A stretch of 64,000 nucleotides of DNA, from NCBI GenBank assembly GCA_037447655.1, contig JBBHKE010002725.1, positions 148,943 through 212,942 on the forward strand, written 5' to 3'. Shown here piece by piece: positions 1 through 9,465 of this stretch. The stretch's first letter is position 1, and each line of letters starts with the position of its first letter. Below the pieces are notes generated by a model. The model ran no database searches. It was given only the letters and a program-made list of their open reading frames with translations, and was not told the origin of the DNA. Both the position numbers and the translations under genes were made by a program. The DNA comes from Zygnema cylindricum. Lineage: Eukaryota; Streptophyta; Zygnematophyceae; Zygnematales; Zygnemataceae.

Positions 1-146
1 CCGTCCGATTAGAATGTAATTTAATCGTAGCCGTAATAAATACATGTGCGGTATTTGTTTCACTTACGAAACAAATGCGCGGTATTGATTTTTAGTCCGT
101 ACCGTAATCCGTACTTTATATATTACCGGATCTATGTATCCCGTAG
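1..146 (-). repeat. Truncated B-family copia LTR fragment
   Basis: Closely matches the middle of the B-family LTRs (for example about 20318-20463 and 24109-24245), including the 'gcggtatttgtttca' stretch and the 'tctatgtatcccgta' end. The left side is cut by the window edge and the right side by the assembly gap, so it cannot be assigned to a full element. Orientation is that of an LTR whose element reads on the minus strand. Confidence 0.85.
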
Positions 147-156
147 NNNNNNNNNN
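147..156. other. Assembly gap (10 N)
   Basis: Ten consecutive N. The true gap length is unknown. It separates a B-type LTR scrap from the gypsy LTR, so the two may not be adjacent in the genome. Confidence 1.
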
Positions 157-639
157 GACGTTGTGTCTATCCTGTTCCGTTGGTACTAATATAAACTATG
201 CAACACCATTCTACTTGAGAGGTACATCAAACCACCAAGCTACAACTTATCTGTCAAGCTACCATTGAGTTATCACTAAGCTACCACTGAGCTATCACTA
301 AGCTAACTAGAATCGTATATATCGCAGTTGCTCTATCCTGTACAAAATCACATTAAGAATGTTAGACGTTACGTTGTCCGTACGGACCATATCAAATATA
401 ATCATGGTTGCCTTGTCCTATCTGTGTTGCAGCTTCGCTGCTGCGCTGCTCTGCTGTTTAGCAGCTACGCTGCTGTATAGCAGTTGCGCTGCTCTATTGT
501 ATAGCAGCTGCGTTGCTCTGTCTGTATAGCAGCTGCGCTGCTTTGTCTGTAAAGCAGCTGCGCTGCTCTGAGACTGAAAGCTTTCCAAAAAGACAACACC
601 ATCCATCCCAAATGCTAATGATTCCCCGGACCTGTGACA
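157..639 (-). repeat. Probable 3' LTR of the Ty3/gypsy element, with GCTGC-rich minisatellite
   Basis: Read on the minus strand the segment begins TGTCACAGG at 639, preceded by a purine-rich tract ending near 640. This is the expected layout of a 3' LTR after its polypurine tract. The left end is lost at the gap. It holds two tandem arrays: short 'gagctatcactaagctacca' type repeats (about 236-306) and an array of about 17-20 bp units built around 'gcagctgcgctgct' (about 420-575). The same type of GCTGC array occurs in the LTRs of element D (18403-18928, 21438-21753), which suggests related LTRs. The boundary is inferred from the TG start and purine tract only. Confidence 0.6.
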
Positions 640-664
640 ACGCCCTTCTCTGTCCCCCCCCCTT
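640..664 (-). promoter_or_regulatory. Candidate polypurine tract of the gypsy element
   Basis: On the minus strand this is a G/A-rich run (a block of about nine G followed by 'acagagaagggcg') directly before the putative LTR start at 639. Such tracts prime plus-strand DNA synthesis in LTR retrotransposons. It lies downstream of the last coding domain (PHD), as expected. Confidence 0.5.
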
Positions 665-771
665 GAGATATGCATAGGTAATAATGAGGAAGTGAGTGAA
701 AGAGAAAAAAAGTACCCTGTACCCCCTCATATTCCTCCTTGAGTCCCGTGTGACTTAGAGGATTAGACAAA

Positions 772-996
772 TCAACCGCCAAATTCGTAGTCCCCACAGA
801 ACCACGGATTTGCGAGATGAGAGCGACGCTCCCAATTCAGTGGAAGGCAGCCTTCATGCCACCCCTGGTGACAGTGTTCACACTTTAACACAAGGTCGGG
901 CGCAGAGGACCCATTGCAAATATAGGAACATGAGGGTGGTTCTACAAAATAGGTGAGGTGAAAAGTGGGTTCGTCTTCTACCCTCGTAGGTGGCAA
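772..996 (-). pseudogene. PHD-type zinc finger at the C-terminus of gypsy pol
   Basis: A reading of about 74 residues contains a cysteine pair (CSYIC), then LKCEHC, WHEGC and WFCGDY. This fits the C4HC3 spacing of a PHD finger (Cys pair, Cys pair, His-Cys, W-x-C-x2-C), except that the last zinc ligand reads Tyr. The acidic stretch before it (VEDE) resembles a linker. It lies directly after the integrase C-terminus in a different frame, overlapping at 978-996, so a frameshift separates them. In chromatin proteins PHD fingers read histone H3 tails. In a retroelement such a module may direct integration (inference). The missing last Cys probably reflects decay. The ATG used is an internal Met, not a proven start. 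Confidence 0.7.
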
Positions 997-2093
997 AGAG
1001 CCACATTGATCTGATTTTCTTTAATTTTTCGGCCGTCATTCTCCTCCAAGGTAAGAACCCCTTTGTTGGAGACCTCCACTACTTTCAGTATCACTCGTCC
1101 GGCCGAAATGTCCAAAGTATCCTTCTTCTGTTGCATGCGATTCACAAAATCCCCGTGTAGGCATCCCCTTGGCCATGGGACATAATTTTTGCTCCGGCGT
1201 TGGGAATACCAAAGCTGATCCCTGTGCTGAGCAACCTGTAAATTGCCCATCGCTAGAGGTATTTCCCGGTGAAACCCTTTGGCCCGGTTGGCAATAAGTT
1301 TCTCGACAGTCCCCGGTTGTCCATTTCCGGAAGCACAACCGCTTGAGCCGAGGCAGCTCTTGGTAGGATGGGATGTCGGCCGAAGAGAAGGAAGTAAGGG
1401 CTATAGGAATGGAGGGAGGCGTGCCTACTGAACCAATATCCCATAGCAATCCAAGGCACCCGTCGGTCCCATTCCCCTAAATCCTCTTCAAATGCATATA
1501 TTTGTAGTGACCGCTTAAATGTTTGTAGGCACCTCTCAGCCAGACCGTCCGCTTGGGGGTGGTCTTGGTTGGACAACCGGTGGTCAATGAGGCACTTTTC
1601 CAGAAGGTTAGAAAATTCTTCGGCAAACTTGGAACCCTGATCCGTGAGGACTTTTGCCGGTGCTCCAAATTGGGACAACACTCTCTGCAAGAATGCGTCC
1701 GCGATTGCTTTTGACTCCTTTCGGGGAAGAACCACCAGTTTGATCCATTTGGAGAAGTGTTCAATAATTACCAAAATAAAACGGTTTCCACTCCGGCTGG
1801 TTGGGGGTGGTCCCAGCAGATCCAGTGACCACCTGTGAAACATCCCCCGGATGGGAGGGAATGAAGTTCCGTTCCACCCTTCTTGTCAAAGGTGGTTTTC
1901 ACCCGGTCACAGGAAAGGCACGTCTGTACCACATGGTTGACTTGGGCCCGCGACCCATGCCACCAGTACGACCCTGTAACGAGTGAAGTTGTACGTTTCG
2001 ATCTAAAGTGCCCACATTGCTGGTGAAGTCGAACAATGAGTGTTTCTCGATCTGCCGGAGGGGGAACCACTTTCCTTGTCCCATCGGCAAATT
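978..2093 (-). pseudogene. Gypsy integrase (HHCC, catalytic core, C-terminal region), broken
   Basis: Three overlapping frames together give a Ty3-type integrase. The N-terminal zinc-binding part (about 1870-2040) has LHQQCGH and CLSC. The catalytic core (1253-1843) shows SLDLLGP (first Asp), LTDQGSKF (second Asp) and QADGLAERCLQTFKRSL (Glu), the D,D-35-E pattern. A C-terminal region (978-1250) ends shortly before the PHD finger. Integrase inserts the cDNA into the host genome. Frame changes near 1800 and 1260 and the joint with the PHD frame show it is not functional as it stands. Confidence 0.85.
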
Positions 2094-2279
2094 ATCTGAG
2101 AAGAATGCCTCGGTCTTATTCATACGCCGCCATCCGGGCCTGAACACAAACAAATGACTCTCGACCAAGTGAGGAAGAGGGGAACCATTCTGAATGGAAT
2201 GGGGGGAATTGGTGTCATTCCAAATATCATTTCGACCCACTCCAATGGGAGCATGTCCCTCGACGTCTGCAGCAAAAGT

Positions 2280-2822
2280 CAACCGTTCTTCTTCAGTCCG
2301 AGGCAGCCAACTGAAGGCGGAAGAAGCCCGGATAAGTCCCAAGCTAAGCTCTGGGTCTTCATCGTACCGAGCCCTGGTAGAGTCTTTAGTGGAAGGGACT
2401 CGAATCCTACTCAATCCGTCTACATTCCCATGAATCTCCCCGGCTCGGTGGATGATGCTCAAATCGTATTCTTGCAAAATGAGAACCCATTTAGCCAGCT
2501 TGCCAATCAACTTACTGTTCTCCATTATCCATTTGAGGGGCTGGTGGTCCGTAATAAGGGTGAAATGTACTCCATAGAGGTAAGGCCTGAAGTGCTGGAT
2601 GGCCCATACTGCGCCGAGTAATTCCCCGTGGTAACTGCTGTAATTCCCCTCGGCTCTGTTATTGCTCCTACTGGCGTAGGCCACTACGTATTCAGCCCCT
2701 GCATCATCAAATTGTGCCAGCACTCCTCCCAATCCGAACTTGCTCCAATCGGTATTAAGGAGGAAAGGTCGCTGGTGATTAGGCATCCGAAGCACCGGAT
2801 ATTGCTTGAGGGAGTCTTTCAA
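2280..2822 (-). pseudogene. Gypsy RNase H domain
   Basis: Part of a longer open stretch (1899-2822). Ty3-type RNase H motifs are visible in order: LLNTDWSKFGLGGVLAQ (catalytic Asp), YHGELLGAVWAI (Glu) and LITDHQPLKWI (Asp), followed by AKWVLILQEYDLSI, typical of the RNase H end. It degrades RNA in the RNA/DNA hybrid during reverse transcription. It follows the RT thumb region (2883-3284) and precedes the integrase HHCC region. Confidence 0.88.
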
Positions 2823-2882
2823 GAACTGAAAAGCGATCTGCTATTCTTCTACCCACTGCCACTCCTGGTCCTTTCGCAATAA

Positions 2883-3284
2883 TTAATTCAATTGCTGGGC
2901 GTGGCTGCTAAATTTGGGAATAAACCTCCGGTAATAGTTGGCCAGACCTAAGAAAGTGCGGAGGGCAGAAATGTCCTGCAGGAATGGAAGGGCGTCAAGC
3001 GCTGCAACCTTAACCATGTGGGGACCCACTGTCCCAGGATTCACCTCAGGACCCATATAAATGATTTTCTGCACCCCAAATATTCCCCTCCCCGGATGGC
3101 ACTTCAAGCCCGCTGCTTGGAGAGCCCGGAAAACTATCTGTGTATGCTCCAAGTGTTCTTCGATTGTTTTGGAGAAATGATTATATCGTCGATGTAACAG
3201 CGTGTGCAACCAATTCCTTGGAGGGTCTCGTCCGTAGCCCGTTGGAATTTTGCTGGTGCATTTTTGAGACAAAATGGCATGTTC
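2883..3284 (-). pseudogene. Gypsy reverse transcriptase, C-terminal half
   Basis: On the minus strand, MPFCLKNAPAKFQRATDE is followed by CYIDDIIIFS, the Y-I-D-D catalytic motif, then EEHLEHTQIVFRALQAAGLK and the thumb/connection. The N-terminal half lies at 10416-10990, beyond copia A. Frame changes occur around 3180-3280, so the domain is broken apart from the insertion. Confidence 0.88.
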
Positions 3285-4234
3285 TATAATTCTGTGACCT
3301 CCATTGGTACACAGAATGTCCAGCTTCTGTGAAGCCTCTACGGTAGTATATGCACTTTTGACTTTGACAATGAATAAGTCCCACCCTAGGACGCAAAAAC
3401 TCTAATGGACTACACCCCTGTGTAGCTTGGACTCCATTGAGTCCGCTGCAAAAAGAGTCACTGAATTTGCTCACCTGAGCATTAAGTTATGGCTGGCCAA
3501 AGATGGCCTATAAATACAGAGGCACTCTGGGAGAGAGGCTGAATCCAAGAAATATTCTAAGTCCTAGACTATCTCTCTAAGCCTACTACTAGTGTACCTA
3601 TCCAATCAAATGACTGTAAAGTACAAGAAGGTACGGGTACCGCTGTACTTCTTCTACGGCCATTGCACGGCATGGCTGCTCCGATGACGCATGTCAGTTC
3701 CTGAACCGAGGTTGCTCCCTCCGTGATATCCGTTGTCCAATCATCATTCGCCATGTGTCACCCGCCGACATATGGTCAGCAAACCGCCAAAAACCATTCC
3801 GGAATTCCGGCTCCTCCGCAAGGCGTCGATCGCCAACGACTTTCAATTTCGTCCGTCAAAATTTGATGTTGTTTCGTGCGGTAATTTATTTCGTGCGGTC
3901 TCGCACGTTTCATGTTCTCTTCGTCCCGTAATATGTTTTAGTGAAGTATGCCGACGTGTTAAATTACAAATAAACACCGAACCCAATATGTATATCGTTT
4001 CGGTAGGACCTATTGGATAAGAATAACGGCTGGGCCGTACGGCCAATATCCGGAGGTCACCGGTTGAAGTCCTATTAGGGGCTACCTAAGTTTTGCATGT
4101 GTTTAAAGCTTCTGCTCTGTCTCCTTACCTGTATGACACAACCATGGCTGCCTGCAAGTCCTCAGTGACTACGACAAGTATGAGGGTTGCTGGAAGACCA
4201 TAATGGACAAGACTATAAATAACCTTTTTAAACA
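3285..4234 (-). repeat. 3' LTR of copia A
   Basis: Matches 9466-10415 along its full length with scattered differences. Minus-strand start TGTTTAAAAAGG at 4234, preceded by the purine tract; its end near 3285 reads TA where the partner LTR ends CA. It contains an antisense tRNA-like block with 'ggttgaagtcc' at 4062-4072. Confidence 0.9.
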
Positions 4235-4252
4235 CTCCCTTTATTTTCTAGT
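4235..4252 (-). promoter_or_regulatory. Polypurine tract of copia A
   Basis: On the minus strand 'agaaaataaagggag' directly precedes the LTR start at 4234, just after the pol stop codon. This is the standard plus-strand primer position, and copia B has a similar tract. Confidence 0.75.
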
Positions 4253-5782
4253 CTAGCTTTGCTTTAGCCCACATTTCTCCCTACAAAATATCAGTTTGGG
4301 AGAAGGAACCAGTTTTGTCATCATATCTGGTACTATCTCTCCATCTAGTCTATATTCCAAGCTAATTATTTTATTCTCAACCTTTTTTCTAACAAAGCTC
4401 AAACGAATATCCATATGCTTTGCTTTAAAGTGATGCTTAGTGTTTGCTGCAATTGCAATTGGAGCTTGATTGTCACAAAATATCTTTTGCACTCCATTCT
4501 TCATATATCCTAATTCTTGAAGCAAAGATTTTACCCACATTAATTCTTTCACAGCCGAACAAGAGGCCATATACTCAGCCTCCATGGTGGACTGAGCAAT
4601 CACTTTTTGTTGCTTGCTGCTCCAACAACAAGCTCCATTCCCAACATATAACACATACCCACAAGTACACCTCCTCATCGGAGCATCCCCATAACTGGCA
4701 TCACTCCAAGTGGTGAAGTCAGTATTATCCCCTCCCAAATGCAACCATAGATCTCTTGTCCCTATCAAGTACCGCATGACAATTTTTGCCGCTTCCCAAT
4801 CTTTCTTTCTAGGATCATTCAGACTCCTACTTAATACTCCCACAGCTGCTGCTATATCAGGACGTGCACAATTCATAAAATAGATCAAACTAACAACAAC
4901 CTGTCTGTACGGAATAGTTTGCATCAACTTACATTCCTCAGGTCCTAACTCATTATCTAAGATCAAGATTCCCTCTTCTGAGCTCCCCTCACTTCCCTTC
5001 TTTAAGTCCATTGGAGTCGTACAACTATTTGCTTTATCCATTTGAAATTTTTCAAGCATATTCCCAATTGCTTCCTTTTGAATTAGTCTCATTATCTTCT
5101 TTTCTCTATCCCTCTCCATTTGAATTCCTAATTTATAATTTGCCTCCCCCAAATCTTTCATTTCAAATCTACTCTTTAGATCTTTTTTCAATATAATAAT
5201 TTTCACCATTGATTTACTTAACACAAGCAAATCGTGAACATATATGGCAATGAAAATTATACCTTCCTCATCCTCAAATAAGTAGATCGAATGATCCGAA
5301 CGGATCCGGATATATCCCAAATTCGTCAAGAACTCGTCCAACTTTTTGTTCCATTGGCGAGGAGCTTGCTTTAGTCCATAAAGGGACTTTATCAATCTAC
5401 ACACCTTGCTTTGTTCACCTTTCTCCACAAATCCTTCCGGTTGTCTCATTAAAATCTCTTCTTCCAATTCTCCGTGTAAGAAAGCAGTTTTGATGTCCAT
5501 CTGGTGCACTTCCATGTCTTTCGCTGCCGCGAGACTAAGTAAAATCCGGAAGGAGGGGAATCTAGCAACCGGAGCAAAGGTCTCCTCATAATCGATTCCC
5601 TCCTTCTGTGTGAACCCCTTTGCCACTAATCTGGCCTTGTATCGCTCGATAGTGTTATCAAGATTGAGCTTCAACTTAAATACCCACTTGCATCCTATTG
5701 GCTTTCTATCTGGAGGACAATCCACCAACTCCCAAGTGTTTGCTTCCATAATGGAAGCCATCTCATCATTAATAGCTCTCAC
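4253..5782 (-). pseudogene. Copia A reverse transcriptase / RNase H (509 codons open, mutated active site)
   Basis: A long open reading with the copia RT signature: [63 protein letters not shown], then the active site, which reads AIYVHDLLVLS instead of YVDD. The first of the two metal-binding aspartates is therefore His and polymerase activity is not expected. RNase H follows, with TTWSDASYGDAPM, STMEAEYMAS, FCDNQAPIAI and a KHMDIRLSFVR end. Pol closes with a normal stop 18 bases before the LTR. The ATG given is internal; the real protein would be part of a gag-pol polyprotein beginning at 9461. Confidence 0.9.
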
Positions 5783-7142
5783 CCATCTACCACCTCCGGA
5801 CTATTAACCGCATCTGTGTAAGTCTGAGGTTCACTCAAATGTGACAGCTTAGTAACCTTGTTGTTCACTTGTCTCTCTTGAATTCTCTTGCTGCTTCTCC
5901 TTCCTCCTTCAAACTCCGATGCTGGAATGGAGGGTAATATTGGGTTTCTCCGAACAACTTTGCCTTCTCCCCTATCTGTGGAGTCCATCTCCGGACGTTC
6001 ATCATCCATTTCGAGTTTTTCTTCATTTTCTTCCTCGGTTTGAGCCGGATGTTGTGACTCCAAGAGAGGATCACTCTCGGTCAGTTTTTCCTGTTCCTCT
6101 GCAAAGTCAGGCTGAACTGGAGTTCGGTTAGTAGAATCTTAATCTAACTCACTTCCGGATTCAATTCTAATTCTGACCGGTTTAGTGTACTTTAAGGGAT
6201 CTTTGGATTTTCTTTCGTCCATAACTACCAAGTGTTTCACTAGAATTATGTCTTCTCTTCCGAGATCATAAACTATATACCCTTTTACGTTCTCATTATA
6301 CCCAAGTAAGTATCCCGGCTTTCCTCTATCATCTAACTTCCAATCAGATTTTTCTGTGTTTAAACTGAACACTTGACTTCCAAACACCTTTAAGTGTGAT
6401 ATGTTAGGTTTTCTCCCGGTTCATCTTTCATAGGGTGTTTGACCTTTTACAGCTGAGGTAAGGACTCTATTTTTGAGATAGTTAGCACAATTCATAGTTT
6501 CTGCCCAAAAGTTTTTCCTTATCTTTTCATCTGTCAACATGCTACTGGCACTATCACTTAATTTTTGATTTAGTCTCTCGGCTACACCATTTTGTTCCGG
6601 GTTCTTTGGGAGAGTCTTTTGGTGTTGAACCCCTTCCTCTTCAAGTAATCCTCAAACTCATTAGAAGTGAATTCCCCCCCATTATCACTTCTCACTCTCT
6701 TTATAGGTGTCTCATGAACCTTTTCACTCCATGATTTATATTCCTTAAAATAAGCCGAAGCCTCAGATTTGTTTTTCAAGAAATGTACTCTAGAGTATCT
6801 AGACCAATCATCAGTGATAGTAAGCATAAATCTTTTCCCTCCAACTGATGGCACTTTGGCCGGTCCCCATATGTCAGTGTGAACCAAATCTAAAACCTTT
6901 TCACCCTTATATGTTGCGGCTTTTGGAAAAGGCAATCTGTGGGCCTTTCCTTGAGCACACCCACTACAATCATCAAAAAGTCTCATTATCTCGAAAATGT
7001 ATGCCCTCAACTACACCCGTTTTCTTCATTTCCTTTAATCTATCTAGATGCACATGTCCCAATCTTTTATGCCACATCATCAAATATCTTACACCAGCAT
7101 AGTAAACTCCCGTCTTTCCAATACTCAAATTCAGCCTAAACA
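5783..7142 (-). pseudogene. Copia A integrase and linker, frameshifted
   Basis: The pre-integrase zinc region (MWHKRLGHVHLDRLKEMKK; CSGCAQGKAHRLPFPK) is followed by the core: LVHTDIWGPAKVP (Asp), ITDDWSRYSRVHFLKNKSE, RVRSDNGGEFTSNEFEDYL (Asp). The Glu region and C-terminal part (FGSQVFSLNTEKSDWKLDD, KPGYLLGYNENVKGY, EDIILVKHLVVMDE) are in other frames at 6139-6580. An acidic linker with SEFEGGRRSSKRIQE (5779-6063) leads to RT. Stops or frameshifts occur near 6137, 6580 and 6970. It would integrate the cDNA if intact. Confidence 0.88.
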
Positions 7143-7480
7143 TTCCTTGGCTACCTTTTTCAGCTGTGAAGTACACTTTATTCTCATAGCTAGCAACGAA
7201 GACTCCTTTCTTAGTACTAGTCTCAAAACCCTTATCATCTAAGAACGACGTAGAGATAAGATTTTTGTTTAGCTCTGGAATAAAAAGAACATCAGAGAAA
7301 GTGACTATAGATGTCTTTCCATCAACTAGGACCCTCAGATCTACTGATCCAACTCAATTAGTGGTCATTATTCTCCCATCCCCATACTCTATCTCTACAG
7401 TAGGGATCTTTCTCATTTTGGTAATCAGTGGTTTTTCTCTACACACATACATAGAGGCTCCTGAATTAATGATCCATCAT
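7143..7480 (-). pseudogene. Copia A aspartic protease with mutated catalytic Asp
   Basis: The copia protease motif normally reads W-I-V-D-S-G-A-S, as in element B. Here the minus strand reads W-I-I-N-S-G-A-S, so the catalytic Asp codon (7465-7467) is Asn, and an in-frame TGA lies just upstream (about 7477-7479). The following IEYGDGRI and FIPELNKNLISTS segments match B. Protease cleaves the gag-pol polyprotein; this copy should be inactive. Confidence 0.85.
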
Positions 7481-8303
7481 TCTTCAAGAGCTTCTTTCAC
7501 TCCACCGAAAGCACACTTTTGCCTCCTTGGAATCTCCGACTCACCTTTCACCTCCAACTCTTCGTCGAGGAGAAGTTCTCCATCGTCATCATCGGTATCC
7601 TCTCCCACGACTTGTGTCGCAATGAACCCTTTCTTTTTCCTTGCTGGTTTTCCAATCGATTCCTCCTTCAATCTCAACTCCGTCAACTTAGTGCACTTCG
7701 CCATGTGGTGTCCCGGCTTCTTACAAAAATGGCAAAGCCCCTTCGGAGCCCTTGGTCCAGACCCGTCATGGTTTCCTCTTCCTCTTCCACCAAAGTTCCC
7801 ATAAGGTTGCTTAGAATCCTTATCCCCCCAGTTAGTACCAGCAGCCAATACCTGAACACTCTTTCCTCCTCTCCGAATCTCAATTGTGCTTTCTCAAACC
7901 AAAATCATTCCCACAACAGAGTTCCCGATCCATCGATGATCTAGCAAATCCTGAACCCTGTTAACAATGTTTTCATAATCATCTCGGAGTTTCATCAACA
8001 AAGTATTCACTTTCTCTTTCTCGATCTCCTTTTTCCTTGCACTCTCCAACTCTATAAATAACCTAGCCAAGTCATTACAAAAATCTAACATCTTTCCCCC
8101 TTTGTATACATATGCTTGTACCTTTTGATATGCCAGCTTCTGCTGCTGAATTGTACCACTCTTGTAAATGTTGACAAGAGCCTCCCACAACTCGTTTGCC
8201 TTGTCAACATGTATATGAGGTGTAGCCACTGCCTGGGTGAGACGCCCGAGAATAAAATGAGTCGTCACGGTATTGTTGAAATCCCAGATTTCACTATCAT
8301 TAG
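7481..8303 (-). pseudogene. Copia A gag, C-terminal half (UBN2-like domain and CCHC knuckle)
   Basis: Starts at the nested TIR element. A helical gag segment includes ANELWEALVNIYKSGTIQQQ, MLDFCNDLARLFIELESA and VNRVQDLLDHRWIGNSVVGM. It continues through a frame change (about 7850-7890) to the zinc knuckle LCHFCKKPGHHMAKCTKL (C-x2-C-x4-H-x4-C). Gag forms the particle and the knuckle binds RNA. The open reading upstream of 8303 includes residues encoded by the inserted TIR element and is not gag. Confidence 0.85.
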
Positions 8304-9140
8304 TAGTGTTGGGTATCGAGGACCCATTGCCGATATTCGATATATATCGAATTTCAGGTACCCGATATTCGATATTTCGCTTCGATATATCGAATTTCAA
8401 ATTATCGCGATATATCGCCGATATATCGTATCGTCGATATATCGAAGCTTAAAAAAATAAATAATAATAATAATCCCACAGGTTTTCAAAGCCTCATGAC
8501 TTCGGACAAAGTGGAAGTAAAATCTTTGCCGGAAAGAAATACGGTTTTTTCCTGAAAGTCAGCGGAGTGAAGAGATCTCTGAGGTACATTGACGAGGTAC
8601 ACTTGTGAAGTACACGTACGTCAAACGCAAGTACGATTTCCCATACGAAAAAGGTCGGTTTCTAGATGTTTGATGATTCTTGAGATTTGATAGTCAGCTT
8701 ACGTGGAACCATTCATATCAGGACACGTATGTAAAACTTATTTAGAAACGATACGCGATGTACCCGATGCCTCTGTAATACATAAATTTTGCTGTCCGTA
8801 CTATTACAAAGACCTCTTCGTGTAACCATACCCCAAAAAATCAATCATTAGAACTACAGAATTTGTACTTTTTTGTCGGTTACATTTTGCGGCGTCTACC
8901 TTTAAGTCACGAAACGAAAATCACGGCGTACGTGGCGTCTTAGACAATTTGACTTTTTCGCAAAAATAACATATTATATAAAAAAATAAAAATATTAAAT
9001 TTAAAATATACTATGTATCGCGATATCGCGATAATTTATGTTGGTCGCGGTACGATATATCGAGGACTCTCCTCGATCAATATTCGATATATCGAATATC
9101 GAGATTATCGCGATATGAATTTACCCGATACCCAACACTA
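8304..9140. mobile_element. Non-autonomous hAT-like TIR element (837 bp) inside copia A gag
   Basis: Begins TAGTGTTGGGTATCG and ends with the inverted CGATACCCAACACTA. The flanks carry an exact 8-bp duplication ATCATTAG (8296-8303 and 9141-9148), the signature of hAT transposition. The interior is AT-rich with dense 'gatatatcg' palindromes at both ends and no plausible transposase reading. A second element with related termini is at 56489-57890. Confidence 0.9.
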
Positions 9141-9148
9141 ATCATTAG

Positions 9149-9461
9149 CCTCGGTTTTCTGAACATCTGCTATCGAAACCGATTTAGTAGGCATCAGTGT
9201 GATTTTCTCCTTCCCCTTCTCCTTCCCTATGTCTAACACGATGCTTTCTCAAACATCCTCTACTATCTCTGCCCCCGTAGATCCTCCTTTGAACCGAGAT
9301 CCTCTAAACCTTGGTGGAACTCCCAATTTTGCGGATGGGCGACGCACACGACCACTCAAAATGCCCCAAAGCCTTTTTTCAAACAATGCACCCCTCATCA
9401 TAGTTTCCCAATAAACGAACCCTGTTCCATTGAAAATAGTCACCCTAGAGGGTGGGCCCAT
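9149..9461 (-). pseudogene. Copia A gag, N-terminal part
   Basis: Starts MGPPSRVTIFNGTGFVYWE, nearly the same as the gag start of element B (28957). The ATG lies within the primer-binding site (9453-9464), which decides the start. The reading runs about 70 residues to a stop at 9249 and is then cut by the TIR element at 9140. The N-terminal helical region typical of copia gag (YWETMMRGALFEKRLWGIL) is present. Confidence 0.85.
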
Positions 9462-9464
9462 AAC
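9453..9464 (-). promoter_or_regulatory. Primer-binding site, initiator tRNA-Met anticodon-arm type
   Basis: Minus strand GTTATGGGCCCA follows the LTR end (9466) by one base. It is complementary to the highly conserved anticodon arm of eukaryotic initiator tRNA-Met (TGGGCCCATAAC) rather than to the tRNA 3' end. This is the half-tRNA priming known for Drosophila copia and yeast Ty5. The gag ATG pairs with the CAU anticodon. Confidence 0.75.
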
Positions 9465-9465
9465 T

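Larger units (their letters stand above)
157..3284 (-). mobile_element. Ty3/gypsy retrotransposon, 3' portion (RT C-terminus, RNase H, integrase, PHD, LTR)
   Basis: Minus-strand gypsy-type pol remnants run from 3284 down to the PHD finger at 772 and the putative LTR. Gypsy domain order (RT, RNase H, integrase) is clear. The 5' portion resumes at 10416 on the other side of copia A. Joining the two flanks keeps the RT reading frame across the conserved YEWL...MPF region, so this is one element split by A. Many stops and frameshifts make it a pseudoelement. A methyltransferase precedes the RT and a PHD finger follows the integrase. Confidence 0.85.

Noticed and set aside
418-590. CRISPR-like array in the GCTGC repeats
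   Set aside because: Units are contiguous and variable without unique spacers, the DNA is eukaryotic, and the array lies within an LTR.
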